From positions 558,001 to 622,000 of the forward strand of contig NZ_CAKLBP010000002.1 in the NCBI RefSeq assembly GCF_920984665.1: a stretch of DNA of 64,000 nucleotides, in the 5' to 3' direction. The notes beneath the pieces are model-generated. The model searched no databases, was not told where the DNA came from, and was given only the letters and a program-made list of their open reading frames with translations. Made by a program: the position numbers and the translations under genes. Numbering within the stretch: position 1 is the stretch's first letter; every line of letters starts with the position of its first letter. Positions 26,521-34,658 of this stretch are shown one piece after another. Source of the stretch: Pedobacter sp. Leaf170. Its GTDB lineage: Bacteria > Bacteroidota > Bacteroidia > Sphingobacteriales > Sphingobacteriaceae.

Positions 26521-27822
26521 ATGAGTAATATTATCGCCATCGTAGGCAGGCCAAACGTAGGAAAAAGTACACTATTTAATCGTTTAACAGAAAGTCGGAA
26601 GGCAATTGTTGATGATATGAGCGGCGTAACCCGCGACAGGCATTATGGTGTAGGCGAGTGGACCGACAAACAATTTACAGTAATTGATACAGGTGGTTAC
26701 GTTGCAAACTCAGAAGATGTTTACGAAGCCGCTATCCGCGAACAGGTAATGATTGCCATTGAAGAAGCAAGTGTGCTTATTTTTATGGTTGATGTTACAA
26801 CCGGTATCACAGATTTAGATGATGATATTGCCCAGGTACTTCGCAGAAGTAAAAAACCTGTTTTTGTTTGCGCCAACAAAGTAGATAATACCGCTTTATA
26901 CAACGAAGTTCATACTTTTTATGGTTTTGGTTTAGGCGAAGTTTACCCCCTGTCTTCAATGACGGGTTCTGGAACCGGAGAGTTGTTGGATGAAGTAATT
27001 AAAAGCTTTAACGATGAGCCTGAAGAAGAAAATGAATTGCCGAAAGTAACCATCGCTGGTCGCCCAAATGTGGGTAAATCTTCTTTGGTAAACGCTTTAA
27101 TCGGTAAAGAACGCAATATTGTAACCGCAAACGCCGGTACAACACGCGATTCAATTAAAATTCATTACAACCAATTCGGTCACGAATTTATGTTAATTGA
27201 TACTGCCGGATTGCGTAAAAAAACTAAGGTTAAAGAAAATCTTGAGTTTTATTCGGTAATGCGTACCATTAAAGCTTTAGAAGAGGCTGATGTTGTGGTA
27301 TTGATGATTGATGCCCAAGAAGGTATCGAAAGTCAGGATATTAACATCTTCCACCTGGCCGAAAAGAATAAAAAAGGTATTGTAATTTTGGTAAACAAGT
27401 GGGATTTAATTGAAAAGAACACCAAAACCATGAAGGTTTTTGAAGATGAAATTAGAGAACGCATCAAACCATTTACCGATGTGCCTATCGTTTTCACTTC
27501 TGTTTTAAACAAACAACGTATTTTTAAATCTATCGAAGCAGCTTTAGAAGTTCATAAAAACCGTAGCAAAAAAATACCGACGTCAAAATTAAATGATATA
27601 ATGCTGCCATTAATCGAGGCTTTCCCGCCGCCGGCACTAAAAGGCAAGCACATTAAAGTTAAATACATTACTCAAATTAACGGAACATCGCCAATGTTTG
27701 CCTTCTTCTGTAATTTGCCGCAGTACATTAAAGATCCGTACAAGCGTTTCATCGAAAATAAATTAAGAGAAAACTTCGATTTTTCTGGAGTTCCGATTCA
27801 AATTTATTTTAGACAGAAATAA
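26521..27822 (+). CDS. der: GTPase Der/EngA (50S subunit assembly)
   Basis: 433 aa with the diagnostic tandem G domains: first G1 GRPNVGKST (~8-16) with DTGG and NKVD, second G1 GRPNVGKSS (~180-188) with DTAGLRKK and NKWD, then a KH-like C-terminal domain (ending [10 protein letters not shown]). Der is essential for late 50S assembly. It lies 130 bases after era in the same direction. Confidence 0.98.
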   Translation: MSNIIAIVGRPNVGKSTLFNRLTESRKAIVDDMSGVTRDRHYGVGEWTDKQFTVIDTGGYVANSEDVYEAAIREQVMIAIEEASVLIFMVDVTTGITDLDDDIAQVLRRSKKPVFVCANKVDNTALYNEVHTFYGFGLGEVYPLSSMTGSGTGELLDEVIKSFNDEPEEENELPKVTIAGRPNVGKSSLVNALIGKERNIVTANAGTTRDSIKIHYNQFGHEFMLIDTAGLRKKTKVKENLEFYSVMRTIKALEEADVVVLMIDAQEGIESQDINIFHLAEKNKKGIVILVNKWDLIEKNTKTMKVFEDEIRERIKPFTDVPIVFTSVLNKQRIFKSIEAALEVHKNRSKKIPTSKLNDIMLPLIEAFPPPALKGKHIKVKYITQINGTSPMFAFFCNLPQYIKDPYKRFIENKLRENFDFSGVPIQIYFRQK

Positions 27823-27846
27823 GCAAGAGTTTTTAAAAATAATTAG

Positions 27847-27893
27847 AAAAGCAGGGTTCGCATTCCATAGGAGAAAGCAGCCCTGCTTTTTTG
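27847..27893 (+). terminator. Terminator after der
   Basis: AAAAGCAGGG and CCCTGCTTTTTT pair across a ~24-base loop and are followed by GTTT, 25 bases after the der stop. Confidence 0.75.
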
Positions 27894-28447
27894 TTTCAAT
27901 CCCCGAAGAAAAATCGGGGGATTTCCACGTCAATCAGGTTTAGTTACAAAGTAATGTGCTTTTGGGGTAGGTTAACCACCCCTTGCCTCAGTTTCACATA
28001 CTCTAAAAAAGCCGTTGTCAGTCTGAGCCTGTCGAAGACCTTTCTTGCAACCGAAAAACGAAAAATATATATCCTTCGATAACTTGTATCGATGCTTTGG
28101 GAAACTCAAGATGATAATATTTGTTTTCTCCCTAAATTGATAACATTTCGTGTTGGTTTTTGCGCCACAAACCCACAAATATTTACACTACAGAAGTTTT
28201 TAGCCCCGGTTGAAGTGATACCCTGCAGGGCTGCGAAGCGCCCGAAGCGTATAAACGGAAAACGGGAAGAAATGTAAATTTATGTAGTGCAATTGCGCTT
28301 CAAAAAATTAAATCATCCAAATTATTGAAAATTTTATTTCAATTGCTTTCCGTTTCCCGCATAGGCAGAATAACGGCGATTTGATAATTTGTTATAAAAT
28401 CCTCCGCGTATTCCATGTTTCAGTGGTAAAAAACATAATTTTACATC
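27894..28447. other. Gene-free, repeat-bearing intergenic region
   Basis: About 550 bases without a credible gene; the short ORFs on both strands have no coding character. It holds a small palindrome CCCCGAAGAAAAATCGGGG (27901-27919), one arm of a REP-like element GTCAGTCTGAGCCTGTCGAAG (28017-28037) also seen at 43970, and a GC-rich patch (28200-28270, CTGCAGGGCTGCGAAGCG). It looks like an accumulation of intergenic repeats. Confidence 0.55.
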
Positions 28448-28957
28448 ATGCAAATTGAAGTTAAGAACAGCACAGCTAAGGATATTGATAAAATTTTTGA
28501 GTTTTACGATATGGCCGTTGCCCACCAGAAAAAGGTTTTTAATAAACATTGGCAAGGTTTCAGCAGGGATTTGGTAGAAACTGAAATTGCCGAAAACCGA
28601 CAATACAAAATTTTAGTTGATGGAGTGGTTGCCTGCATTTTTGCAGTAACTTTTGATGATAAATTAATTTGGGGCGAGCGGGATAAAGATTCCATTTACA
28701 TCCACAGAATAGTTACACATCCTGATTTTAGAGGATATGCTTTCGTAAAAGAAATTATTAAATGGGCTAAAGGTTTTGCAGCCGGAAATAATATTGCTTT
28801 TATTAGAATGGATACCTGGGCCGATAATGAAAAGCTTTTGGAATATTACACTGCTTGCGGTTTTGACTATGCCGGTGTGGTAACTATGGAAAAAACTGAT
28901 GGTTTGCCGAAGCATTATGAAGGCATAAGTTTAAGCTTGTTCGAAATTAGGGTTTAG
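28448..28957 (+). CDS. GNAT-family N-acetyltransferase
   Basis: 169 aa, one GNAT domain. The acetyl-CoA binding core is IHRIVTHPDFRGYAFVKEIIKWAKGFA (~85-112), followed by FIRMDTWADNEKLLEYYTACGFDYAG, the typical beta5-alpha4 region. The substrate is unknown; no partner gene is adjacent. The 3' end overlaps the convergent metallo-beta-lactamase gene by 11 bases. Confidence 0.88.
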   Translation: MQIEVKNSTAKDIDKIFEFYDMAVAHQKKVFNKHWQGFSRDLVETEIAENRQYKILVDGVVACIFAVTFDDKLIWGERDKDSIYIHRIVTHPDFRGYAFVKEIIKWAKGFAAGNNIAFIRMDTWADNEKLLEYYTACGFDYAGVVTMEKTDGLPKHYEGISLSLFEIRV

Positions 28958-29669
28958 CTGCCGCAGCTTTTAGTAATTGTAGCGAATGATTGATGGCTTT
29001 TGGTGTATTTCCATCTCCATGACCCGGAATTAAAATCTTTGCAGCAGGAAATTTATTCTGCAGGTTTTTTAAACTCTGAGGCCATTGTTTAACATTTGCT
29101 TCACCGATATAACCTAAATCTTCTGAATCGATACTTTTTACAAAGCAACCGCCGTACAATAAATTAGCTTTATCAAACCAAACCACAATATTATCTTTAG
29201 TATGCCCTTCGCCGGGAAAAAATGTCTGGATTTTGTAACCGCCAACATTAAAAGTTGTATCGCCATTAAAGGTAAATTGAGCGGTGGGTTTATTTGTTGC
29301 AGCTAGTATTTTATTGGTTTTAACTGTAGCGTAAGTTTTAATTCCTTTGGCTTTAAAAAACCCTAATCCTCCGGATCTGTCATCGTGCGAATGCGTTGCG
29401 ATGGCCAATACCACTTTTTGATTATGCTTTGCCTTTATGCTATCCAAAAACGGTTGAAACTGTGTAGCATCCCAGGGTGCATCTATTACCACAACGCCTT
29501 GCTTTGTTACCAGGTAAATGGCATTCGCATCTACAATATCTCCTTTGTAAGTGTTATATGAGGTGTATTTGTATAAATTGGGCGCTAGTTTTTCAATTTT
29601 TAGTTTTGGGTTTTGGGCAAAAACACTCGAAAATATCAGGCAAAGCATTGCAGATAATACTGATTTCAT
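28947..29669 (-). CDS. Subclass B1 metallo-beta-lactamase
   Basis: 240 aa with a signal peptide (MKSVLSAMLCLIFSSVFAQ). The zinc ligands of subclass B1 are all present: His93-x-His95-x-Asp97 (HSHDD), His156 (GEGHTKDN), Cys175 (YGGCFVKS) and His217 (IPGHGD). Lys178, three residues after the Cys, and Asn192 in ANVKQWP match substrate-binding positions of B1 enzymes. It should be periplasmic and hydrolyse beta-lactams including carbapenems (family knowledge). It lies last in an operon, 3 bases after a GNAT gene, with no mobile element nearby, so it looks intrinsic. Confidence 0.92.
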   Translation of the reverse strand: MKSVLSAMLCLIFSSVFAQNPKLKIEKLAPNLYKYTSYNTYKGDIVDANAIYLVTKQGVVVIDAPWDATQFQPFLDSIKAKHNQKVVLAIATHSHDDRSGGLGFFKAKGIKTYATVKTNKILAATNKPTAQFTFNGDTTFNVGGYKIQTFFPGEGHTKDNIVVWFDKANLLYGGCFVKSIDSEDLGYIGEANVKQWPQSLKNLQNKFPAAKILIPGHGDGNTPKAINHSLQLLKAAAAKP

Positions 29670-29672
29670 AGG

Positions 29673-30182
29673 TTATCTTAAATTTAGTTTCCAGGTAAAC
29701 ATGCCTTCGCCTTCGGCAATTTTTACAAAATTATTTTTTTCTAAAACGGAGTAGGAAGCTACATTATCGATTTCTGTAGATGCAGTTATGATTTTTACTT
29801 CAGGTTGCGTTGCTGCCCATCTAATTAATCTGCCAACGGCTTCGGTCATATAACCTTTGTTTCTAAATTGTTCATAGGTTCCATAACCAATTTCAATTTC
29901 TCCATTGGCATCGGGTTCGCCAACAAAACATATATCGCCAACCAATTTCTCATCATCTTTTGATATGATTGACCATAAAGTATTATACAAATAGTTCTTG
30001 TTAGCATCTATTACGTTTGGCAAAATGGTTTCGCGAATGGCTTCTTGCAATTCATCAGAAATTACGTTATGGCCATGCTTAAGCTTAAGCTCGTTTTCTA
30101 ACGAATTATCATTTCTAACGTATTTTAAAAGTTGGTTATGAGTTAAGGGATGCAAAATCAATCTGTCTGTTTCAAGTGTCAT
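29673..30182 (-). CDS. GNAT-family N-acetyltransferase, RimJ/RimL-like
   Basis: 169 aa. The opening LETDRLILHPLT is typical of RimJ/L-type N-terminal acetyltransferases. The CoA-binding core is IGYGTYEQFRNKGYMTEAVGRLIRWA and the distal ASTEIDNVASYSVLEKNNF is the usual loop. It starts 21 bases after the S41 protease stop and ends 3 bases before the beta-lactamase start. Substrate unknown. Confidence 0.9.
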   Translation of the reverse strand: MTLETDRLILHPLTHNQLLKYVRNDNSLENELKLKHGHNVISDELQEAIRETILPNVIDANKNYLYNTLWSIISKDDEKLVGDICFVGEPDANGEIEIGYGTYEQFRNKGYMTEAVGRLIRWAATQPEVKIITASTEIDNVASYSVLEKNNFVKIAEGEGMFTWKLNLR

Positions 30183-30203
30183 GAGTAATGCCTGGAATTT
30201 TAT

Positions 30204-31805
30204 TTACTGCAAGCTGTTTAAGGCTTGTTTAACTACATTATCGTTTTGGTTTGCAGCTCTATAATAGCCAACATCGCCTAAATAGTATCTGCAAAGTAAT
30301 GCTTTCAAATCATTTAAAATTAAACCTTTAGAATTGTAGAGTTGAAAACGGTCTATTTGCACATTTTTACGCTGCAGAAAACCGATAAAATCTTTAAAAT
30401 CTAAATCGTTAAGGTTAAAGGTATTGATATTCTGTTCGATGTATGTGGAACTATATTTTGTTGTTAAAATATTAAACACATAATCAGAAAGCACTTTTTT
30501 GCTTACCAAAGTGTTGTAGAATTTATTGTAACCTGTAGTGTCGAGTTTTACAAAAACATCAGGCTGTATGCCGCCAACAGTTTTTGGTTTTCTTTGCGAA
30601 ACATTTACGCCGTTATTTTTTTCGAGAGAATCTTTAAACGAAGTTAAATCTCCGGTAAGTTCGCCGTCGTTTAAGCGTTCATCTAATTCATGTTTGTAAG
30701 CATCGTAACCTTTTTTGTAAGATTTTTGGATACTCTTACCAGAAGGTGTATAGTACCTTGCAATGGTAAGGTTTAATGCCGAACCATCTTCAAATGCAAA
30801 TTGCTCTTGCACCAATCCTTTACCAAAAGAACGGCGACCAACAATAACACCTCTGCCTAAATCCTGGATAGCACCTGCAACAATTTCACTCGCCGATGCG
30901 GTGTTTTCATTAATTAAAACAGCTAATTTTCCTTGCTGAAAAGCGCCACTGCCTGTGGAGAAATAATCGGTACGTGGTTCGTGCTTGCCTTGCGTGTAAA
31001 CAATCAGTTTATTTTCGCCTAAAAACTGGTCGGCTAAACCTGTTGCCGCACTAAAATATCCACCTCCGTTATCGCGTAAGTCGAGTATTAGCTTTTTCAT
31101 GCCTCTGGCCTTTAAATTATTGGCAGCTACAGAAAAATCATTATCTGTATTGGCGCCAAATTTACTAATGCGAACATAGCCAGTTTCGCTATTAATCATG
31201 TATGCGGCATCAACACTACTAATGTTAACTTTTCCTCTGGTTACCATTACGCGGTTTGGTAGCTGGTTTCCGCTATGCTGTAATAAAACATTAACACCAC
31301 TTCCGGCTTTGCCTTTAAAACGACCGGCTAATTGATCTTTGGGTAAGTTTTTGCCGCTAACAACGGTAGAATCTATGCTTAAAATTTTATCGCCAAGTTT
31401 TATGCCTGCCTGGTAAGCTGGTCCATCTTTAATAACGCCCGTTACCATCATGGTGTCGTTAAGCATGTAGTATTCCAATCCAACACCTTCAAAATTTCCT
31501 TCCAAATCTTCCTGCATATTTTGCGCATTTGTAGGTGGCAGGTAAACGCTATGCGGATCAAGTTGGTGTAAAACGCTGTCGATAGGTAAATTCTGTAAAG
31601 AATCTGTATTGATATCATCTACATAATTTCCGTTGATGATGTGCAGAATCTCTTCAAGTTTTTCGGAGTTTGCGGCTAGTTTTGTAGGTTTTTGAACGCC
31701 ATATCCCTGGTCTTTGATAAACTTAATACCCAAAACCATACCTACTATTAAAATTACAGAATAGCTTATGGCAATTAAGGCATTATTACGGGAGTTTTTT
31801 TTCAT
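30204..31805 (-). CDS. S41-family C-terminal processing peptidase (CtpA-like)
   Basis: 533 aa. One N-terminal membrane helix (~10-28) anchors the protein facing the periplasm. A PDZ domain follows (~90-180, GVGLEYYMLNDTMMVTGVIKDGPAYQAGIKLGD) and then the S41 catalytic domain. The nucleophile Ser is in NTASASEI and the general-base Lys in RRSFGKGLVQE, so both catalytic residues are present. Such proteases trim or degrade periplasmic proteins from the C-terminus. First gene of the operon with the GNAT and beta-lactamase genes. Confidence 0.94.
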   Translation of the reverse strand: MKKNSRNNALIAISYSVILIVGMVLGIKFIKDQGYGVQKPTKLAANSEKLEEILHIINGNYVDDINTDSLQNLPIDSVLHQLDPHSVYLPPTNAQNMQEDLEGNFEGVGLEYYMLNDTMMVTGVIKDGPAYQAGIKLGDKILSIDSTVVSGKNLPKDQLAGRFKGKAGSGVNVLLQHSGNQLPNRVMVTRGKVNISSVDAAYMINSETGYVRISKFGANTDNDFSVAANNLKARGMKKLILDLRDNGGGYFSAATGLADQFLGENKLIVYTQGKHEPRTDYFSTGSGAFQQGKLAVLINENTASASEIVAGAIQDLGRGVIVGRRSFGKGLVQEQFAFEDGSALNLTIARYYTPSGKSIQKSYKKGYDAYKHELDERLNDGELTGDLTSFKDSLEKNNGVNVSQRKPKTVGGIQPDVFVKLDTTGYNKFYNTLVSKKVLSDYVFNILTTKYSSTYIEQNINTFNLNDLDFKDFIGFLQRKNVQIDRFQLYNSKGLILNDLKALLCRYYLGDVGYYRAANQNDNVVKQALNSLQ

Positions 31806-31995
31806 TAGCGTTGCTACAAATTTATGAAAATAAGCGGTTTGATTAATTTTTTAACGCATTTTTATCATCTTTTGTTTATCATTTTTAACATTAAATAACT
31901 TTAGTTAAGTGTTTGCTAAATTTTTGTGACACATATTTTTGTTTTTTTGATTAGTTTTTAGAAAGAATTTACCGAATTTTATCAAAATTAAATTT

Positions 31996-32808
31996 ATGGA
32001 TAGAGTTACCGAGCAAGAATCAAAATACAACGACATCGAAAAAATGTCGGTTTTGGAGGTTCTTCAGGGCATTAATAATGAAGATAAAACTGTTGCTTTT
32101 GCAGTGGAGAAATCTTTGCCTCAGATAGAAAAATTAACTTCGGCAGTAGCTGAAAGAATGAAAAAAGGCGGTCGCCTTTTTTATATTGGTGCAGGTACCA
32201 GTGGCCGTTTGGGTGTGGTTGATGCCTCAGAATGCCCGCCAACTTATGGTGTGCCTTTCGATTGGGTAGTTGGTATTATTGCCGGTGGCGATACGGCAAT
32301 TAGAAAAGCCGTAGAGTTTGCAGAAGATGATGCAGAACAAGCCTGGAAAGATTTGCAGGAATTCGATATTAACGAGAAAGATTGTTTAGTTGGTTTAGCA
32401 GCTTCAGGCACAACGCCTTACGTTATCGGTGGTTTAAATACAGCCCGCAAAATTGGCGTTTTAACCGGTTGTATCGTTTGTAACACCGGCGGACCAATAG
32501 CTGCTGAATCAGATTTTCCGGTAGAAGTTGTAGTTGGACCTGAATTTGTTACGGGTTCTACAAGGATGAAATCAGGCACGGCACAAAAATTAGTTTTAAA
32601 CATGCTGAGTACCACCGTTATGGTTCAGCTTGGACGTGTTGTTGGAAACAAAATGGTAGATATGCAGTTAACCAATAATAAACTGGTTGATCGCGGAACG
32701 CAAATGGTTGCTGATGAGTTGCACATTAATTATGATGAAGCAGCAGATTTGTTAAATCGTTATGGCAGCGTTCGTAAAGCGGTAGAAGCAGGGCAATTGA
32801 ATTTATGA
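31996..32808 (+). CDS. murQ: N-acetylmuramic acid 6-phosphate etherase
   Basis: 270 aa, a SIS-domain protein of the MurQ length class. Signatures: IGAGTSGRLGVVDASECPPTYG (~62-83), the GIIAGGD loop and GSTRMKSGTAQKLVLNM, which mark MurQ. It cleaves the lactyl ether of MurNAc-6-P to GlcNAc-6-P and D-lactate in peptidoglycan recycling; cytoplasmic. The next gene, 102 bases downstream, is an uncharacterised 188-aa protein. Confidence 0.96.
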   Translation: MDRVTEQESKYNDIEKMSVLEVLQGINNEDKTVAFAVEKSLPQIEKLTSAVAERMKKGGRLFYIGAGTSGRLGVVDASECPPTYGVPFDWVVGIIAGGDTAIRKAVEFAEDDAEQAWKDLQEFDINEKDCLVGLAASGTTPYVIGGLNTARKIGVLTGCIVCNTGGPIAAESDFPVEVVVGPEFVTGSTRMKSGTAQKLVLNMLSTTVMVQLGRVVGNKMVDMQLTNNKLVDRGTQMVADELHINYDEAADLLNRYGSVRKAVEAGQLNL

Positions 32809-32856
32809 TTGTAGATTTACGACTTACGGTTGCTGCAACCCAATTTCAAATAAACT

Positions 32857-32889
32857 GATTTACGATTTTTCAATCTAAAATCGTAAATC
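32857..32889 (+). repeat. Perfect hairpin upstream of the 188-aa gene
   Basis: GATTTACGATTTT and AAAATCGTAAATC form a perfect 13-bp stem with a 7-base loop; the right arm ends 21 bases before the next ATG. No T-run follows, so it is not a standard terminator. Confidence 0.7.
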
Positions 32890-32910
32890 TTTAAATCAAA
32901 AATTTAAGAA

Positions 32911-33477
32911 ATGCACGAGATAGAGCCGTATTATCAATGGAGGGATGAGTATATCTCGGCAGAAGATGAACGTTCGCCGTTTTACAATACAGAATATTCT
33001 GAGCTATACTTCGATAAGCAGATTTACAATTTTCTTTTACATCCCCAATGGGATGAATTTGGTTCGAATACCTTATACATGAAAGTGCTTTTTGTTGATT
33101 ATGATAGAAGTTATGCCATTATTGAATTTATTGGAGAATGGAACGACGCTATAAATAATGACATCATGTTGCTTAAACGCGATATTTTGGAATTAATGAT
33201 GGATGAAGGCATTAATAAATTCATCCTTATAGGAGAAAATGTACTCAATTTTCATTCATCTGATGATAGTTATTATGAGGAATGGTTTCAGGAGGTTGAA
33301 GATGGGTGGATTGTGGGCATAAATTTTCAGGAGCATGTAATCCGGGAGTTTAAGGATAACAGCATCGATTATTACATAAACTTTGGTGGCTCCTTTGATG
33401 AAATGCCTTGGCGTACACTAAAACCGTTACAATTCTTTAAAAAAGTTGAAGAGTTGCTGACAAAAAGATTGAATTAA
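32911..33477 (+). CDS. Conserved-looking hypothetical protein (188 aa), acidic/aromatic
   Basis: No signal peptide or membrane segment. Very rich in Tyr, Phe, Trp, Asp and Glu (for example IEPYYQWRDEY, HPQWDEFGS, SYYEEWFQEVEDGW). Alternating hydrophobic segments such as TLYMKVLFVDYDRSYAIIEFIG and INKFILIGENVLNF suggest an alpha/beta fold. I do not recognise a characterised family. It is codirectional with murQ and a Bax-inhibitor-1 gene (40 bases downstream). Function unknown. Confidence 0.7.
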   Translation: MHEIEPYYQWRDEYISAEDERSPFYNTEYSELYFDKQIYNFLLHPQWDEFGSNTLYMKVLFVDYDRSYAIIEFIGEWNDAINNDIMLLKRDILELMMDEGINKFILIGENVLNFHSSDDSYYEEWFQEVEDGWIVGINFQEHVIREFKDNSIDYYINFGGSFDEMPWRTLKPLQFFKKVEELLTKRLN

Positions 33478-33517
33478 AATATCTATTTTTATATAATTTA
33501 AATACACAAAATAAAAA

Positions 33518-34273
33518 ATGGAACAACAAAATTATCAATATCAAGATAACAGCGTTTTTGTACAACAAGGCTCTGTTTCTAAAAAATTCTTTGCAAACGT
33601 ATTTACCTGGATGTTTGTAGCACTTAGTCTCTCAACAATTGCGGCTTACCTATTTAGTCAGAACGAGCAATTGATGCAATATTTATTAACTGTTAATCCA
33701 TCAACAGGAAAAGTTGGTATGTCTATTTTCGGTTACATCGCAATGTTTGCACCACTTGGTTTAGTTTTATTAATGGGATTTGGTTTGAGCAAGCTTTCAT
33801 ATACTTCATTAATTGGTGTATTTGTGCTTTATTCTGTTTTAACGGGCATTAGCTTAAGCTTTATTTTATTGGCCTATACATCTGGTTCAGTTGTAAGCTG
33901 CTTTGCAGGTGCAGCTGGCATTTTTGGTATTATGGCGGTAATGGGTTACACGACTAACATCGATTTAAGCAAATTCGGTCCGATTTTAATGGTTGGTGTA
34001 ATTGCTTTGGTAATTGCTAGTTTGGTAAATATGTTTATCCAAAGTGAGCAATTTAGCTTGTTTATGGCTTTCATCGGTATCGCAATTTTTACCGCTTTAA
34101 CCGCTTATGATGTTCAAAAAATTAAAAGAATTGGTGAAGGTATCGAAGCAAACGGCGAACAGGTTTTACAAGTAGAATCTAAGAAAATGGCCATCGTAGC
34201 AGCCTTATCTTTATATCTGGATTTTTTAAACATTTTCCTTTTCTTACTTCGTATTTTTGGAAGCAGAAAATAA
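33518..34273 (+). CDS. Bax inhibitor-1/YccA (TMBIM) family membrane protein
   Basis: 251 aa with seven predicted membrane helices between ~28 and 248. Family hallmarks are the first helix VFTWMFVALSLSTIAAYLF, FCGAAGIF-like helix 4 and the late LTAYDVQKIK motif that carries the conserved Asp of the pH/calcium gate, followed by ALSLYLDFLNIFLFLLRIFG. Bacterial members (BsYetJ-like) leak calcium in a pH-dependent way. Located in the inner membrane. Confidence 0.94.
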   Translation: MEQQNYQYQDNSVFVQQGSVSKKFFANVFTWMFVALSLSTIAAYLFSQNEQLMQYLLTVNPSTGKVGMSIFGYIAMFAPLGLVLLMGFGLSKLSYTSLIGVFVLYSVLTGISLSFILLAYTSGSVVSCFAGAAGIFGIMAVMGYTTNIDLSKFGPILMVGVIALVIASLVNMFIQSEQFSLFMAFIGIAIFTALTAYDVQKIKRIGEGIEANGEQVLQVESKKMAIVAALSLYLDFLNIFLFLLRIFGSRK

Positions 34274-34290
34274 CTTGTAACAGAACAATA

Positions 34291-34321
34291 TTTTAAAGGC
34301 TGCGCAATTTTGCGTGGCCTT
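34291..34321 (+). terminator. Possible terminator after the Bax-inhibitor-1 gene
   Basis: AAAGGC and GCCTTT close a stem with imperfect GCGCAA/TTGCGT pairing inside, followed by TGTAATTTT. Confidence 0.45.
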
Positions 34322-34352
34322 TGTAATTTTATTTGGCTTCAAGGCGATAATT

Positions 34353-34384
34353 TTTGGAATTGATGTTGCTTTGTTGCATTTTTG
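34353..34384 (+). promoter_or_regulatory. Promoter of the SAM riboswitch/metH transcript
   Basis: TTTG at 34353-34356 and CATTTTTG (7 of 8 to TAnnTTTG) at 34377-34384, 20 bases apart. The predicted start near 34391 falls at the first bases of the riboswitch P1 stem. Confidence 0.6.
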
Positions 34385-34388
34385 TATG

Positions 34389-34490
34389 CTTATTAAGAAA
34401 GACGGAGGGATTAGACCCAACGATGTCTTAGCAACCTGTGCCCACACAAGGTGCTAAATTCTAATCTCAGCAGTGGCGAGAGAAGATAAG
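34389..34490 (+). ncRNA. SAM-I (S-box) riboswitch upstream of metH
   Basis: The ~100-base leader has the S-box layout: P1 closed by CTTAT/ATAAG, the conserved GACGGAGGGATTAGACCC, CGATGTCTTAGCAACC, AAGGTGCTAA and the final GTGGCGAGAGAAGATAAG. It lies 170 bases upstream of metH, the expected target. SAM-I riboswitches bind S-adenosylmethionine and switch methionine genes off. The expression platform (terminator or translation block) is not obvious; the inverted repeat at 34548-34633 downstream is a candidate. Confidence 0.9.
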
Positions 34491-34547
34491 TTAAGAAGGT
34501 AAATCAATCTGCCAACTTTTTAAATAAGCTTTAAGTATCAGGTATAA

Positions 34548-34633
34548 AGTATCAAGTATCAAGACGCACGTCTATATTTTGTGCTAATTATCTGCAGTTA
34601 GATTGATGTCTGGGAATCTTGATACTCGATACT
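34548..34633 (+). repeat. 17-base inverted repeat in the metH leader
   Basis: Arms AGTATCAAGTATCAAGA (34548-34564) and TCTTGATACTCGATACT (34617-34633), 16 of 17 paired, 52-base loop. It lies between the riboswitch and the metH ATG (25 bases away). Confidence 0.75.
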
Positions 34634-34658
34634 AACTACTTGCTACTAGAAACAACAA

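Noticed and set aside
26984..27068. CRISPR array or other tandem-repeat array anywhere in the window
   Set aside because: No regularly spaced direct repeats were seen; all repeats found are isolated palindromes or two-copy elements.
27891..28277. Several overlapping 60-68-aa ORFs on both strands after der
   Set aside because: They lie in repeat-rich intergenic DNA, have no family resemblance and overlap one another in opposite directions.
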